Shown: positions 24,525-32,102, counted from the stretch's first letter. The stretch is DNA of 39,479 nucleotides from an uncultured Clostridium sp. (GCA_947565445.1 CANOGC010000006.1:1-39479); one strand, 5' to 3'. Notes: a model not told the origin generated them from the letters alone. Numbers and translations: made by a program.

Positions 24525-25217
24525 CTAAACGGCTCCTTCTCTTTTTATTACAGATAAAATTGTTTTAAAAAACACTTTTGTATCTAGCCATATTCCTCTA
24601 TTTTCTATATAATACAATTCCATTTTCATTCGGTCTTCGTATGAAGTTAGACTTCTTCCATTTACTTGCCAGTATCCAGTAAGCCCCGGTTTAATACTTA
24701 AGAACTTGTCCTTATCTTTTCCATATTTTTCAAGTTCGCTTAAAACTACTGGTCTTGGTCCTACAATTGATAGCTCTCCTTTTAGTATGTTTAGTATTTG
24801 TGGTAGTTCATCTAAGCTTGTCTGTCTTAAAATTTTTCCTATCTTTGTTACTCTCGGGTCATTTTTTAACTTATAATTTTCTCTATATTCTGTCATTTGC
24901 TCTTTTGAAAATTTTGTAATCATTTGTTCTGAGTTTTCATACATTGTTCTAAATTTGTATACATTAATTATTTTCCCATTTTTTCCAATTCTTTTATGTA
25001 CAAAAAAAGCAGGTCCTTTTGAGTCTATTTTTATTGCAATTCCTATTATCAAAAAAACTGGTGCTAACGCAATAAGCCCTATACTAGATAGACCTATATC
25101 ACATGTTCTTTTTATGAACTCATATGGAGTTTTTATATCACTTACTTTTGGTAAGGTTGTTTTTGTTTCTTTAAGTGAAGTATTTTTGATTACTATTTCT
25201 GATAATCCAGTATTCAA
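24525..25217 (-). CDS. initiating sugar transferase (undecaprenyl-phosphate phosphoglycosyl transferase)
   Basis: A 230-aa monotopic enzyme that puts the first sugar-phosphate on undecaprenyl phosphate. One N-terminal membrane segment (about 41-61), then KRIGKNGKIINVYKFRTM, DPRVTKIGKILRQTSLDELPQ (given in pieces: KIGKILR and TSLDELPQ are the catalytic block) and SIVGPRP with PGLTGYWQVNGR. It resembles the catalytic half of WbaP-type enzymes. The start is TTG 25217 with GGAGGT 9 nt before; it begins one base after the vanZ stop. Confidence 0.93.
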   Translation of the reverse strand: MNTGLSEIVIKNTSLKETKTTLPKVSDIKTPYEFIKRTCDIGLSSIGLIALAPVFLIIGIAIKIDSKGPAFFVHKRIGKNGKIINVYKFRTMYENSEQMITKFSKEQMTEYRENYKLKNDPRVTKIGKILRQTSLDELPQILNILKGELSIVGPRPVVLSELEKYGKDKDKFLSIKPGLTGYWQVNGRSLTSYEDRMKMELYYIENRGIWLDTKVFFKTILSVIKREGAV

Positions 25218-25218
25218 T

Positions 25219-25704
25219 TTATTTTACCTCCCCTTTTTGTATCTTTTCTTTTATGATTTTTACTACCTTATCACAAAGCATAAATACCATAATTCCTGTT
25301 AATATTCCTAATGAATCTATTAAAACATCTGTAATTTTGCCACTTCTTCCTGGTATTACTAATTGATGTATTTCATCTATTGCTGCATATAAAATACCTA
25401 TACTAGAGCTTGTTAGAATTTGCATATTTTCTTTTAATAGAAATAATCTTACAACATTCATTAGTAAAACTCCACCAATCGCATATAAACTAAAATGTGC
25501 TAGTTTTCTTATGTATGGTTCTATATTAGAAATAATTTGTTGCTTCTTTTCTTCATTATATTCATGTTTTATATCTATAATATTAACAATTATTTTAGAT
25601 ACTTTTTTACTTGTAGAACTAGATGATTCTCCTTGTTGGTTTGAAAAACTAAAAATAGAAATCATCCATATTATCACAGTTATAATTGATATTGCCTTTT
25701 TCAA
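25219..25704 (-). CDS. VanZ family membrane protein
   Basis: A 161-aa protein with four membrane helices, the conserved EPYIRKLAHFSLYAIGG and DEIHQLVIPGRSGKITDVLIDSLG blocks of the VanZ family. In glycopeptide resistance clusters VanZ gives low-level teicoplanin resistance; stand-alone copies such as this have no settled role. The start is TTG 25704 with GAGGTG 5 nt upstream. Earlier in-frame ATGs (25752 and 25725) lie within the promoter and cannot be in the transcript. First gene of the long polysaccharide operon. Confidence 0.85.
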   Translation of the reverse strand: MKKAISIITVIIWMISIFSFSNQQGESSSSTSKKVSKIIVNIIDIKHEYNEEKKQQIISNIEPYIRKLAHFSLYAIGGVLLMNVVRLFLLKENMQILTSSSIGILYAAIDEIHQLVIPGRSGKITDVLIDSLGILTGIMVFMLCDKVVKIIKEKIQKGEVK

Positions 25705-25723
25705 CTTCACACCTCTAGTTAAC

Positions 25724-25752
25724 ATTATACCAAAAAAAGGTAAACATTTCAA
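25724..25752 (-). promoter_or_regulatory. main promoter of the polysaccharide operon (vanZ to glf)
   Basis: On the minus strand, TTGAAA (25752-25747), 17 bp, TATAAT (25729-25724). Transcription should start near 25717, only about 13 bp before the TTG of vanZ, giving a very short leader. Confidence 0.8.
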
Positions 25753-25872
25753 TAGTTATGTAACCTTTTTTGTGAATTTTTTACAGTATAATGGCATTGA
25801 ATTATCACAAAACTTTATAAGAAATATTGAAATATGTGTTGAATTTCCTATTTTATACTTTTGAATTTAATA

Positions 25873-25891
25873 TAAATTGTTGTGAAACAAT
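25873..25891 (-). terminator. weak hairpin after the PBECR4-like gene
   Basis: On the minus strand ATTGTT-TCAC-AACAAT is followed by an interrupted T tract (TTATATT). It lies directly after the stop at 25894. Confidence 0.4.
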
Positions 25892-25893
25892 CT

Positions 25894-26571
25894 TTAATTT
25901 GATAGAATTTTTTTATAGATATCCTTTTCTGAATATATTTTTTCTGAATCTAATTTATTTTTTAATATCTCATTGTTTAAAATTTCATGCATATCGATAT
26001 TTTTAGCAATATAAGTAGCCTCATAATATAATTTTTGATTTGTATTTTTCTTAAATATAGTTACTATTCTATTTCTATTTATTGTTATATTTCGTATGTC
26101 TTCTTTTAGTGCTGTGTTCGGTATATATGTATTAATATTTTTATAATATTGAAAACCCATACATGCTGACACATTTCCTGCAATTTTCTTAGTTTGTAAA
26201 AACATTTTTGTATCATCAAAATCGCCTAACATATTAGCAGTTCTATCTATTGTTACTAATGTTGGCAAAATTTTTAATTTCAAATTTGAGGTATTATCCT
26301 TTCTAAGTTCAAAATCCTTAATAGATAATTTATTGTTAATACATCTATCAAAAAAATCTTTCGCTGACATTTTGCTTTTGTCTACTTCTATTCCTGTTAA
26401 ATGTAAAAAGTTTTCTTTTAAAAATGTTACTTCAAAAGTCTGTATTTCTTTATTTGCTTGCATTGTGATAAACATTACATTTTTATTTAATAATTGTTCT
26501 TTATATGTCTTAGCACATTTTTTTACAATAGCTTCTGTTTCTCTTTTTCTTAAGTCTACTTCTTTTTTCAT
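25894..26571 (-). CDS. PBECR4-like nuclease, candidate toxin of a type III-like toxin-antitoxin locus
   Basis: A soluble, basic 225-aa protein. The segment VTFLKENFLHLTG (48-60, with His57), then SAKDFFDRCINNKLSIKDFEL (key residues in 69-89), ILPTLVTIDRTANMLGDFD (about 101-119) and PNTALKEDIRNIT (151-163) match my memory of the PBECR4 family, a group assigned to the barnase/EndoU/colicin/RelE nuclease fold. This was not checked by search. GGGAGG stands 5 nt before the ATG. Upstream are a terminator hairpin, three 56-nt RNA repeats and a consensus promoter; no promoter is seen between terminator and gene, so expression needs read-through, as for ToxN-type toxins. Nuclease activity is inferred. 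Confidence 0.7.
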   Translation of the reverse strand: MKKEVDLRKRETEAIVKKCAKTYKEQLLNKNVMFITMQANKEIQTFEVTFLKENFLHLTGIEVDKSKMSAKDFFDRCINNKLSIKDFELRKDNTSNLKLKILPTLVTIDRTANMLGDFDDTKMFLQTKKIAGNVSACMGFQYYKNINTYIPNTALKEDIRNITINRNRIVTIFKKNTNQKLYYEATYIAKNIDMHEILNNEILKNKLDSEKIYSEKDIYKKILSN

Positions 26572-26594
26572 TGTATACCTCCCAAATAAAATCT

Positions 26595-26640
26595 AAAAAG
26601 AGGGTATTCTTCTACCGTAGTAGTTCAATCCCCCTCTTTT
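26595..26640 (-). terminator. rho-independent terminator between the RNA repeats and the PBECR4-like gene
   Basis: On the minus strand AAAAGAGGG pairs with CCCTCTTTT and ends in a T tract. An inner CTAC-TACG-GTAG hairpin fills the loop. It starts 13 nt after the last repeat and ends 11 nt before the ribosome site of the next gene, so it can set the ratio of short RNA to full message. Confidence 0.85.
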
Positions 26641-26653
26641 AATGTGCAATTTT

Positions 26654-26817
26654 AGTGTCGCTCAAATCGACTCGTAAGCCCCTATGTCTTACTCTAATTT
26701 TTGAGATTTAGTGTCGCTCAAATCGACTCGTAAGCCCCTATGTCTTACTCTAATTTTTGAGATTTAGTGTCGCTCAAATCGACTCGTAAGCCCCTATGTC
26801 TTACTCTAATTTTTGAG
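26654..26817 (-). repeat. three tandem copies of a 56-bp structured unit
   Basis: Units at 26654-26709, 26710-26765 and 26766-26817 (the last lacks four bases). They are identical base for base where they overlap. Read on the minus strand each has CTCAAA, then hairpin GTAAG-(9 nt)-CTTAC, then hairpin GTCG-ATTTGAG-CGAC. The loop of the second hairpin (TTTGAG) is exactly complementary to CTCAAA, so each unit can form a pseudoknot. A degenerate fourth unit may lie at about 26850-26872. Confidence 0.9.
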
Positions 26818-26878
26818 TTATTGTAGCAGTTGCACCTGCTGTACTAATTTACATTAGCCCTATTGACTTAGTATATTC

Positions 26879-26908
26879 ATTATAATACAAATTTATTATT
26901 TTTGTCAA
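26879..26908 (-). promoter_or_regulatory. consensus promoter of the repeat RNA
   Basis: On the minus strand, TTGACA (26908-26903), 18 bp, TATAAT (26884-26879), both perfect. It lies just after the pyruvate kinase stop (26927), with no coding sequence downstream until 26571. Confidence 0.85.
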
Positions 26909-26926
26909 TATAAATATTTACTTTCC

Positions 26927-28363
26927 TTAAATTCTTGCAACTCCACTTACTATTTTACTTTCTTTTAGACTATTTAAAGCTTTGTTTCCTCCTGAAATTA
27001 CAATTAAATCTCCACTTTCTAAGATACCTTTTGATTTTAATTTTTCAATACCTTTTTCAACAGTCTCATCTATTGTTGCCCCTGCTTCTACATATACAGG
27101 GAAAACATTCCATGCTAATGCTAATTGGTTAAATGTTCTTCTGTTATCTGTTACAGCTAAAATTGGGCATCCTGCTCCCATTCCTGAGAATTTTCTTGCT
27201 GTATCTCCTGAATTTGTGTAACATACAATTGCATCTGCTTTTGTATTTTTTGCCATAACACATGTTGAATATACAATATTTGATTCTAAATCATTTAATT
27301 CTATATTTTTGTTTTCAACAAATTTCTTCCAGTAATCTATTTCTGGCTCTACTCTAGCTGCGATTTTGCTCATTGTTTGAACACACTCTAATGGATAATC
27401 ACCTTGAGCACATTCTCCAGAAAGCATTATAGCACTTGTTCTATCATAAATAGCATTTGCTACGTCGCTTGCTTCTGCTCTTGTAGGTAATGGTTGATGT
27501 GTCATTGATTCTAACATTTGTGTAGCAGTTATTGCTGGTTTGCATAGTTTGTTAGATGTTTTAATTATTCTTTTTTGTACAATTGGTGGTTCTGTAAAGT
27601 CTGTTTCTGTAGCCATATCTCCACGAGCTATCATTTGAGCATCTGCTTCTTTTAATATATCATCTAAATTTGATAATCCTTCTACGTTTTCAATTTTTGT
27701 TACTATTTGAATATCTTTTCCACCGTTTTCATCTAATACTTTTCTTACTTGACGTATATCATCTAAGTTTCTAGCAAAAGATATTGCAACAAAGTCGTAT
27801 TCATGTTCACAAGCAGTTTTTAAATCTGCTATATCTTTTTCTGCTAATCCTGGTAATCTAATAACTGTTCCAGGTAAATTCATTGTTTTTCTACTTCCTA
27901 ATCCATTTCCGTGAACTACTGTACAAACAATATCTTTTCCTACAACTTCAGCAACTTTTAATTCAATTGCACCATCATCTATTAATATTTTTGTTCCTGG
28001 TACAACGTCTTTATATAATTCTTTATATGTTACAGAAACTTTTTCTTCGTCTCCTGTAATATCTTCGTTTACTAATGTAAATTTTTGTCCATCTTTTAAT
28101 TCTATTTTTGTATTTTTTCCTGTATATAACATTCCTGTTCTTATTTCAGGTCCCTTCATATCCAATAATAATGCTATTGGTATGTCTTTTTCTTTTCTAA
28201 TACGAATGATATCTTCTGTTTTTTCAGATTGTTCATCCCAACTTCCATGTGAATAGTTAACTCTACATACATTTAATCCTGCTTCAAATAAATCTTCTAG
28301 CATATGTTCACTAGCAGGTCCAATTGTTCCAACAATTTTAGTTTTTTTCAAATCTTTCTTCAA
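26927..28363 (-). CDS. pyk: pyruvate kinase
   Basis: Final ATP-forming step of glycolysis. Motifs in order: TKIVGTIGPAS (about 8-18), VNYSHG, LDMKGPEIRTG, the catalytic Lys in IVTKIENVEG, MIARGDMATE for the metal and PEP, and PAITATQMLESM, followed by the C-terminal allosteric domain. At 478 aa it is the basic form, without the extra phosphohistidine-type domain present on many Firmicute enzymes. The start is TTG 28363 with GAGGG 8 nt before. Transcribed alone from its own promoter. Confidence 0.96.
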   Translation of the reverse strand: MKKDLKKTKIVGTIGPASEHMLEDLFEAGLNVCRVNYSHGSWDEQSEKTEDIIRIRKEKDIPIALLLDMKGPEIRTGMLYTGKNTKIELKDGQKFTLVNEDITGDEEKVSVTYKELYKDVVPGTKILIDDGAIELKVAEVVGKDIVCTVVHGNGLGSRKTMNLPGTVIRLPGLAEKDIADLKTACEHEYDFVAISFARNLDDIRQVRKVLDENGGKDIQIVTKIENVEGLSNLDDILKEADAQMIARGDMATETDFTEPPIVQKRIIKTSNKLCKPAITATQMLESMTHQPLPTRAEASDVANAIYDRTSAIMLSGECAQGDYPLECVQTMSKIAARVEPEIDYWKKFVENKNIELNDLESNIVYSTCVMAKNTKADAIVCYTNSGDTARKFSGMGAGCPILAVTDNRRTFNQLALAWNVFPVYVEAGATIDETVEKGIEKLKSKGILESGDLIVISGGNKALNSLKESKIVSGVARI

Positions 28364-28401
28364 TTTAATTCCCTCTTTCTTCTTTTTTTAACTATGTGAG
28401 T

Positions 28402-28431
28402 ATTATAACACATATAAATTTAATTATTCAA
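28402..28431 (-). promoter_or_regulatory. promoter of pyk
   Basis: On the minus strand, TTGAAT (28431-28426), 18 bp, TATAAT (28407-28402), with a TG two bases upstream of the -10 (extended). Confidence 0.75.
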
Positions 28432-28466
28432 TAGTATTGTAGCAAAAAAGTTTACATTTTATAAAA

Positions 28467-28775
28467 TTATTTGGCATATATTTCAACTCCTTCTTTTAAT
28501 ATATTTTCTCTAATTCTATTTTCTTTTCCTAAAGCATTAAAATTAATTAAATCAACTTTATATGGCATGTATAGTTCATCTATTTCAAAAAATATCTTTG
28601 TATTTATTGTATTTGTAAATTTATCTCCAAATAATGTAATATCTATGTCTGATGCTTTTTTATAATCTCCACGTGCTCTTGAACCAAATATTACAGCTCT
28701 TGTAACTTCTTCATATTTTCTTATAATATTTACTATGTCTTCTATAATACTTTTATCTACCCCAAATTGTTTCAT
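28467..28775 (-). CDS. MNT-type nucleotidyltransferase domain protein (antitoxin-like)
   Basis: A 102-aa minimal nucleotidyltransferase with GSRARGDYKKASDID (31-45), giving the GSxxxG loop and the two metal aspartates, Asp43 and Asp45, and a third acidic residue in KVDLINF (about 73-79). MNT proteins usually pair with a HEPN toxin, which they silence by AMP transfer. No HEPN gene lies on either side, so this is an orphan or a remnant. GGGGGAG is 5 nt before the ATG. Confidence 0.85.
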   Translation of the reverse strand: MKQFGVDKSIIEDIVNIIRKYEEVTRAVIFGSRARGDYKKASDIDITLFGDKFTNTINTKIFFEIDELYMPYKVDLINFNALGKENRIRENILKEGVEIYAK

Positions 28776-28836
28776 TTTCTCCCCCTACAAAAGCATTATA
28801 CACAAAAACAATGTAAATCAATTACTTATATATAAA

Positions 28837-28872
28837 AACCAAAATAGAGCCCTTTCAGGCTCTATTTTGGTT
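28837..28872 (-). terminator. strong terminator overlapping the end of the 107-aa gene
   Basis: AACCAAAATAGAGCC pairs over 15 bp with GGCTCTATTTTGGTT around a 6-nt loop and runs into TTTTTATAT on the minus strand. The last five codons lie in the upstream arm and the stop codon is in the loop. Confidence 0.85.
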
Positions 28873-29178
28873 CTCTTCGTACATGTACTTGTGTTTTTCT
28901 TTGTGCTTGCTTTCATTTTCCCAATCATACGCTTTGAAAATAAAATCTGCTTGTGATGTGGCTATATTTTGTATTCTTTGCATATGTTTGTATACTTCAG
29001 TATGCAATACAAATTCTCCGCAACCCCAAGTTTCCATGTTACGATCCACGATCATTTGGCCAGAGTAAAGTACCTTTTTCCGAAAAAATCGCTTGTACAA
29101 CATTTGAACATCGAAAACACAAATTTTTTCACCAACAATAGCTGGTGTTACTTTGTAGTCAAATTTGTAGTCCTTCAT
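28855..29178 (-). CDS. unrecognised 107-aa protein
   Basis: I do not recognise this family. The protein is soluble and mixed alpha/beta in look, with WGCGEFVLH in the middle and a strongly charged C-terminal tail (ENESKHKEKHKYMYEENQ). AAAGGA lies 7 nt before the ATG and a good promoter stands upstream. Its reading frame uses more G and C at third positions than its neighbours, which hints at transfer. The 5' leader has an inverted repeat and two direct repeats, and the 3' end overlaps a terminator. Repeat copy C lies directly upstream of its promoter. Confidence 0.65.
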   Translation of the reverse strand: MKDYKFDYKVTPAIVGEKICVFDVQMLYKRFFRKKVLYSGQMIVDRNMETWGCGEFVLHTEVYKHMQRIQNIATSQADFIFKAYDWENESKHKEKHKYMYEENQNRA

Positions 29179-29193
29179 GTTTTGTCCTTTCTA

Positions 29194-29243
29194 CTATACA
29201 AGATAAAACCATACTTCTTTATCTTATATAGTTAAAACCATAC
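29194..29243 (-). promoter_or_regulatory. leader hairpin and direct repeats before the 107-aa gene
   Basis: CTATA-x-AAGATAAA (from 29194) pairs with TTTATCTT-x-TATAG (to 29231) across a 10-nt loop. The 11-bp word TAAAACCATAC occurs at 29204-29214 and again at 29233-29243, 29 bp apart. Both lie between the expected start of transcription and the gene. Confidence 0.6.
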
Positions 29244-29260
29244 CTCATGTTAACATTTCT

Positions 29261-29288
29261 ATTATACCACTTTATGTTGATTTGTCAA
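29261..29288 (-). promoter_or_regulatory. promoter of the 107-aa gene
   Basis: On the minus strand, TTGACA (29288-29283), 16 bp, TATAAT (29266-29261). Its -35 is 4 bp from the edge of repeat copy C. Confidence 0.75.
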
Positions 29289-29291
29289 TAT

Positions 29292-29372
29292 TAAAAGTGG
29301 CTTTGCCACACGGACGAGCAATGCTCGTCCCTACATGTTCAACTTAAAACAGAGTAATTTCCTATAATATAA
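29292..29372 (-). repeat. dispersed palindromic repeat, copy C
   Basis: Contains GTGGC-TTT-GCCAC (29297-29309), GGACGAGC-AAT-GCTCGTCC (29312-29330), CTACAT, then TTCAACTTAAAACAGAGTAA and TTTCCTATAATAT. Same order and near-identical sequence to copies A and B. Confidence 0.85.
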
Positions 29373-29405
29373 AATAGTGGAAATCTTTGAGATTCCCACT
29401 ATTTT
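29371..29405 (-). terminator. terminator after glgP
   Basis: On the minus strand AAAATAGTGG and CCACTATTTT pair, with only one mismatch through the stem, ending in a T run. It lies directly behind the glgP stop at 29407. Confidence 0.85.
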
Positions 29406-29406
29406 A

Positions 29407-31980
29407 TTATTCATTTGTAATCCATTTTACTAAGTCTAAGTTTGCACTGTCTAATAGCATTTTGTGCTTTGGCATAACTCTAAATGTATAGCCATAATTT
29501 CCTCCTGTTGTTAGCTCAATTTTTGCTTTATAAATATATGTATTTGGTTTATTTTCTACCTCTTCTACAAATTTCATTGGTATAATTTGCATACTTTTTA
29601 CTACACCATTATCTAATATTTTTCCATAATATGCTTCTACTTCGATATTTTCTCGGTTAATGTTTGGAAGTTCTACAGCACAGCTTACTTCTATATTGTT
29701 TCCTGCATCTAGTGTAATATTTTCTAAACTGCTTTGTTGATATATTTTTATATCTTTCCAATTACTAAATAATTCATTTTTCCATGCATAATATGATGTT
29801 ACTTCTTCTAAATTGTTAAAATATGTATTGTATAAATTCATAAGTGGCATATATAAATTATTTGTATAATCTACTACCATTCTAGAAGTACTATATTTTC
29901 CTCCTGTAGAAATAATAGAATTTTTCATGTATTCCATCCAAGCTTTTGAAATTCCATTTTCATCTTTATTATAATATGCTGGTATTATTTTATTTTCTAA
30001 TGTTTGATAAATGCTTTCACTATCGGCATTATCTTGTGCTTCATATGATGGATATTGTTCATTAGTTCCAATTAACCAACCATTTTTAGTGTTATATCCT
30101 TCTGCCCACCATCCATCAGAAATACTAAAGTTAACGACACCATTTACAGACGCTTTTTGTCCACTTGTTCCTGAGGCTTCCATTGGTCTTCTTGGGTTAT
30201 TTAACCATACGTCAACACCACTTACTAAATACCTTGCAATTTGAATATTATAATTTTCTAATATAAATATCTTGCCTTTAAATTGTGGCTTTAATGATAT
30301 TTCATGTATATATTTAATTAAATCTTGCCCCTCTTTATCTGCTGGATGTGCTTTTCCTGCAAAAATAATTTGAACAGGACGATTTTCATCATTTAGTATT
30401 TGTGTAATTCTTTCTAAATCTCTAAATATTAATGTTGCTCTTTTGTATGTAGCAAATCTCCTCGCAAAACCTATTGTTAATGCATTTGGATTTAATTTTG
30501 AAACAACATCTTTTATTTCATCATATCCATACCCTGCACTTTTCATGCGATTAGTTACATTATCTTTTACTAGTTTTAATAGTTTTATTTTACGGTCAAC
30601 ATGTGCTTTCCATAGCTCTTCATTTGGAATATCTGCAATTTGTTTCCATGTTTCATCATCATAAATAGAATCTTGCCAGAATGGTGTTAAATACTTGTTA
30701 TATAATTCTTTTAAGTTTGGAGCAAGCCATGAACAAGTATGTATACCATTTGTAATATGTGTAATTGGGGATTCATCTGCTGAAATATTTGGCCATACAT
30801 CTCCAAATAATTCTCTTGAAACCTCACCATGTAATTTGCTAACACCATTTTTCTTTCCTGCAATTTTTAATGCTAAAATTCCCATATTAAACCCTTGTTC
30901 TAAATAGTCACATGGCTTCATTCCTAATTTTAAGAAAGCTTCTCTATCTAGTCCTAATCTTGGCCAGAAATCTTTAAAATATTTTTCTACTAAATCTAAT
31001 GGGAATATATCATTTCCTGCTGGTACTGGTGTATGTGTTGTAAATACAGTTTTAGATGATGCAATTTCTCTTGCTATATCAAATGATACCTCTTTTTCTT
31101 CCATTATGTCTTTTATTATTTCTAATAATAAGAAAGATGAATGCCCTTCATTCATGTGATAAACTGTAGGCTTTAATCCTAATTCTTTTAGTAAATGAGC
31201 TCCTGCCATGCCTAATACTATCTCTTGACGAATTCTCATTTCTTGGTCTCCACCATATAATCTTAAAGTAATTTCTCTATCTTCTTCATTAGTATTTTTG
31301 TCTATATCAGAATCTAACAAATATAATGTTACTCTACCTACATTGATTTGCCAAACTTTTAAATATACTGTTCTTTTTGGAAATTTAACATTAATAATTA
31401 ATTCTTCTCCATTTTCGTTTTTTACAGGTAAAATAGGAAGATTTAATAAATCTATATTGTGGTATATGTTTTCTTGATCACCATATCTGTTGATTTTTTG
31501 ATTAAAATATCCATTTTTATATAATAGACCCACAGCCACAAAAGGCAAACCTAAATCACTTGCTGATTTTAAATGGTCACCTGATAATATTCCTAGCCCT
31601 CCAGAATAAATTGGCACAATTTCATCTAATCCATACTCTGCACTAAAATATGCAATTAAATCATTTTTATTGTTTGGATATTTTTTTGAAAACCAAGTAT
31701 TTTTGCTATTCATATAGCCATCAAAGTCTTCTACTACTTTATCATATTTTTTAAGTAGCTCTTCATTTGTAGCGGCTTTCTCTAATTTTTCTTGTGATAC
31801 TTGTTTTAAAAATTTTACTGGATTTTTTCCAATAGTTTCCCATAAATCAATATCAATTTCTTTAAATAGCCTTAAATATTCGCTATTCCATGCCCACCAT
31901 AAGTTGTTTGCAATTTCAGATAAACGGTTAATCCTCTTGGGTAATTGAGGGTTAACTGTAATTAGATTAAACATATACAT
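29407..31980 (-). CDS. glgP: alpha-glucan (glycogen) phosphorylase
   Basis: Releases glucose-1-phosphate from glycogen or maltodextrin. The 857-aa protein begins with a DUF3417-type N-terminal region (INRLSEIANNLWWAWN), as in the short archaeal/bacterial AgpA-like phosphorylases, then carries FSAEYGLDE, VYHMNEGHSSF and the cofactor site SGQKASVNGVVNFSISDG with the PLP lysine at about 607. GGAGG stands 10 nt before the first ATG. It is transcribed alone from its own promoter. No other glycogen genes are in the window. Confidence 0.93.
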   Translation of the reverse strand: MYMFNLITVNPQLPKRINRLSEIANNLWWAWNSEYLRLFKEIDIDLWETIGKNPVKFLKQVSQEKLEKAATNEELLKKYDKVVEDFDGYMNSKNTWFSKKYPNNKNDLIAYFSAEYGLDEIVPIYSGGLGILSGDHLKSASDLGLPFVAVGLLYKNGYFNQKINRYGDQENIYHNIDLLNLPILPVKNENGEELIINVKFPKRTVYLKVWQINVGRVTLYLLDSDIDKNTNEEDREITLRLYGGDQEMRIRQEIVLGMAGAHLLKELGLKPTVYHMNEGHSSFLLLEIIKDIMEEKEVSFDIAREIASSKTVFTTHTPVPAGNDIFPLDLVEKYFKDFWPRLGLDREAFLKLGMKPCDYLEQGFNMGILALKIAGKKNGVSKLHGEVSRELFGDVWPNISADESPITHITNGIHTCSWLAPNLKELYNKYLTPFWQDSIYDDETWKQIADIPNEELWKAHVDRKIKLLKLVKDNVTNRMKSAGYGYDEIKDVVSKLNPNALTIGFARRFATYKRATLIFRDLERITQILNDENRPVQIIFAGKAHPADKEGQDLIKYIHEISLKPQFKGKIFILENYNIQIARYLVSGVDVWLNNPRRPMEASGTSGQKASVNGVVNFSISDGWWAEGYNTKNGWLIGTNEQYPSYEAQDNADSESIYQTLENKIIPAYYNKDENGISKAWMEYMKNSIISTGGKYSTSRMVVDYTNNLYMPLMNLYNTYFNNLEEVTSYYAWKNELFSNWKDIKIYQQSSLENITLDAGNNIEVSCAVELPNINRENIEVEAYYGKILDNGVVKSMQIIPMKFVEEVENKPNTYIYKAKIELTTGGNYGYTFRVMPKHKMLLDSANLDLVKWITNE

Positions 31981-32031
31981 TGTAATATTTCCTCCTTAGT
32001 TTCTACAAATAATTTATCTTTTGATATAATT

Positions 32032-32060
32032 ATTATCTATTATAATAATTAAAAAGTCAA
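32032..32060 (-). promoter_or_regulatory. promoter of glgP
   Basis: On the minus strand, TTGACT (32060-32055), 17 bp, GATAAT (32037-32032). The -35 lies within the arm of the ftsH terminator hairpin. Confidence 0.65.
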
Positions 32061-32090
32061 ACATTTTTTACAACTTTTTTGACTTTTTTT
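32049..32090 (-). terminator. second hairpin between ftsH and glgP
   Basis: AAAGTCAAA and TTTTTTGACTTT pair around an AT-rich loop with T runs on both sides. Confidence 0.65.
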
Positions 32091-32102
32091 ATTTTATATA
32101 AA

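Larger units (their letters stand above)
26595..26872 (-). ncRNA. candidate repeat RNA (type III-like antitoxin RNA or tandem structured leader)
   Basis: From the promoter the expected transcript has a 55-nt lead with a CTAAT-GTAA-ATTAG hairpin (GNRA-type loop) and an AGCAG-GTGCAA-CTGCT hairpin. Three 56-nt units and the terminator follow. There is no open reading frame with a ribosome site in it, and a 56-nt period is not a multiple of three, which argues against coding. I do not recognise it as any riboswitch class. Confidence 0.6.

Noticed and set aside
26654..26817. CRISPR array
   Set aside because: The three units are identical across their full 56 bp with no variable spacers, and there are no cas genes.
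26654..26817. Coding repeat in a longer protein
   Set aside because: The 56-bp period is not a multiple of three and no frame stays open through the three copies.
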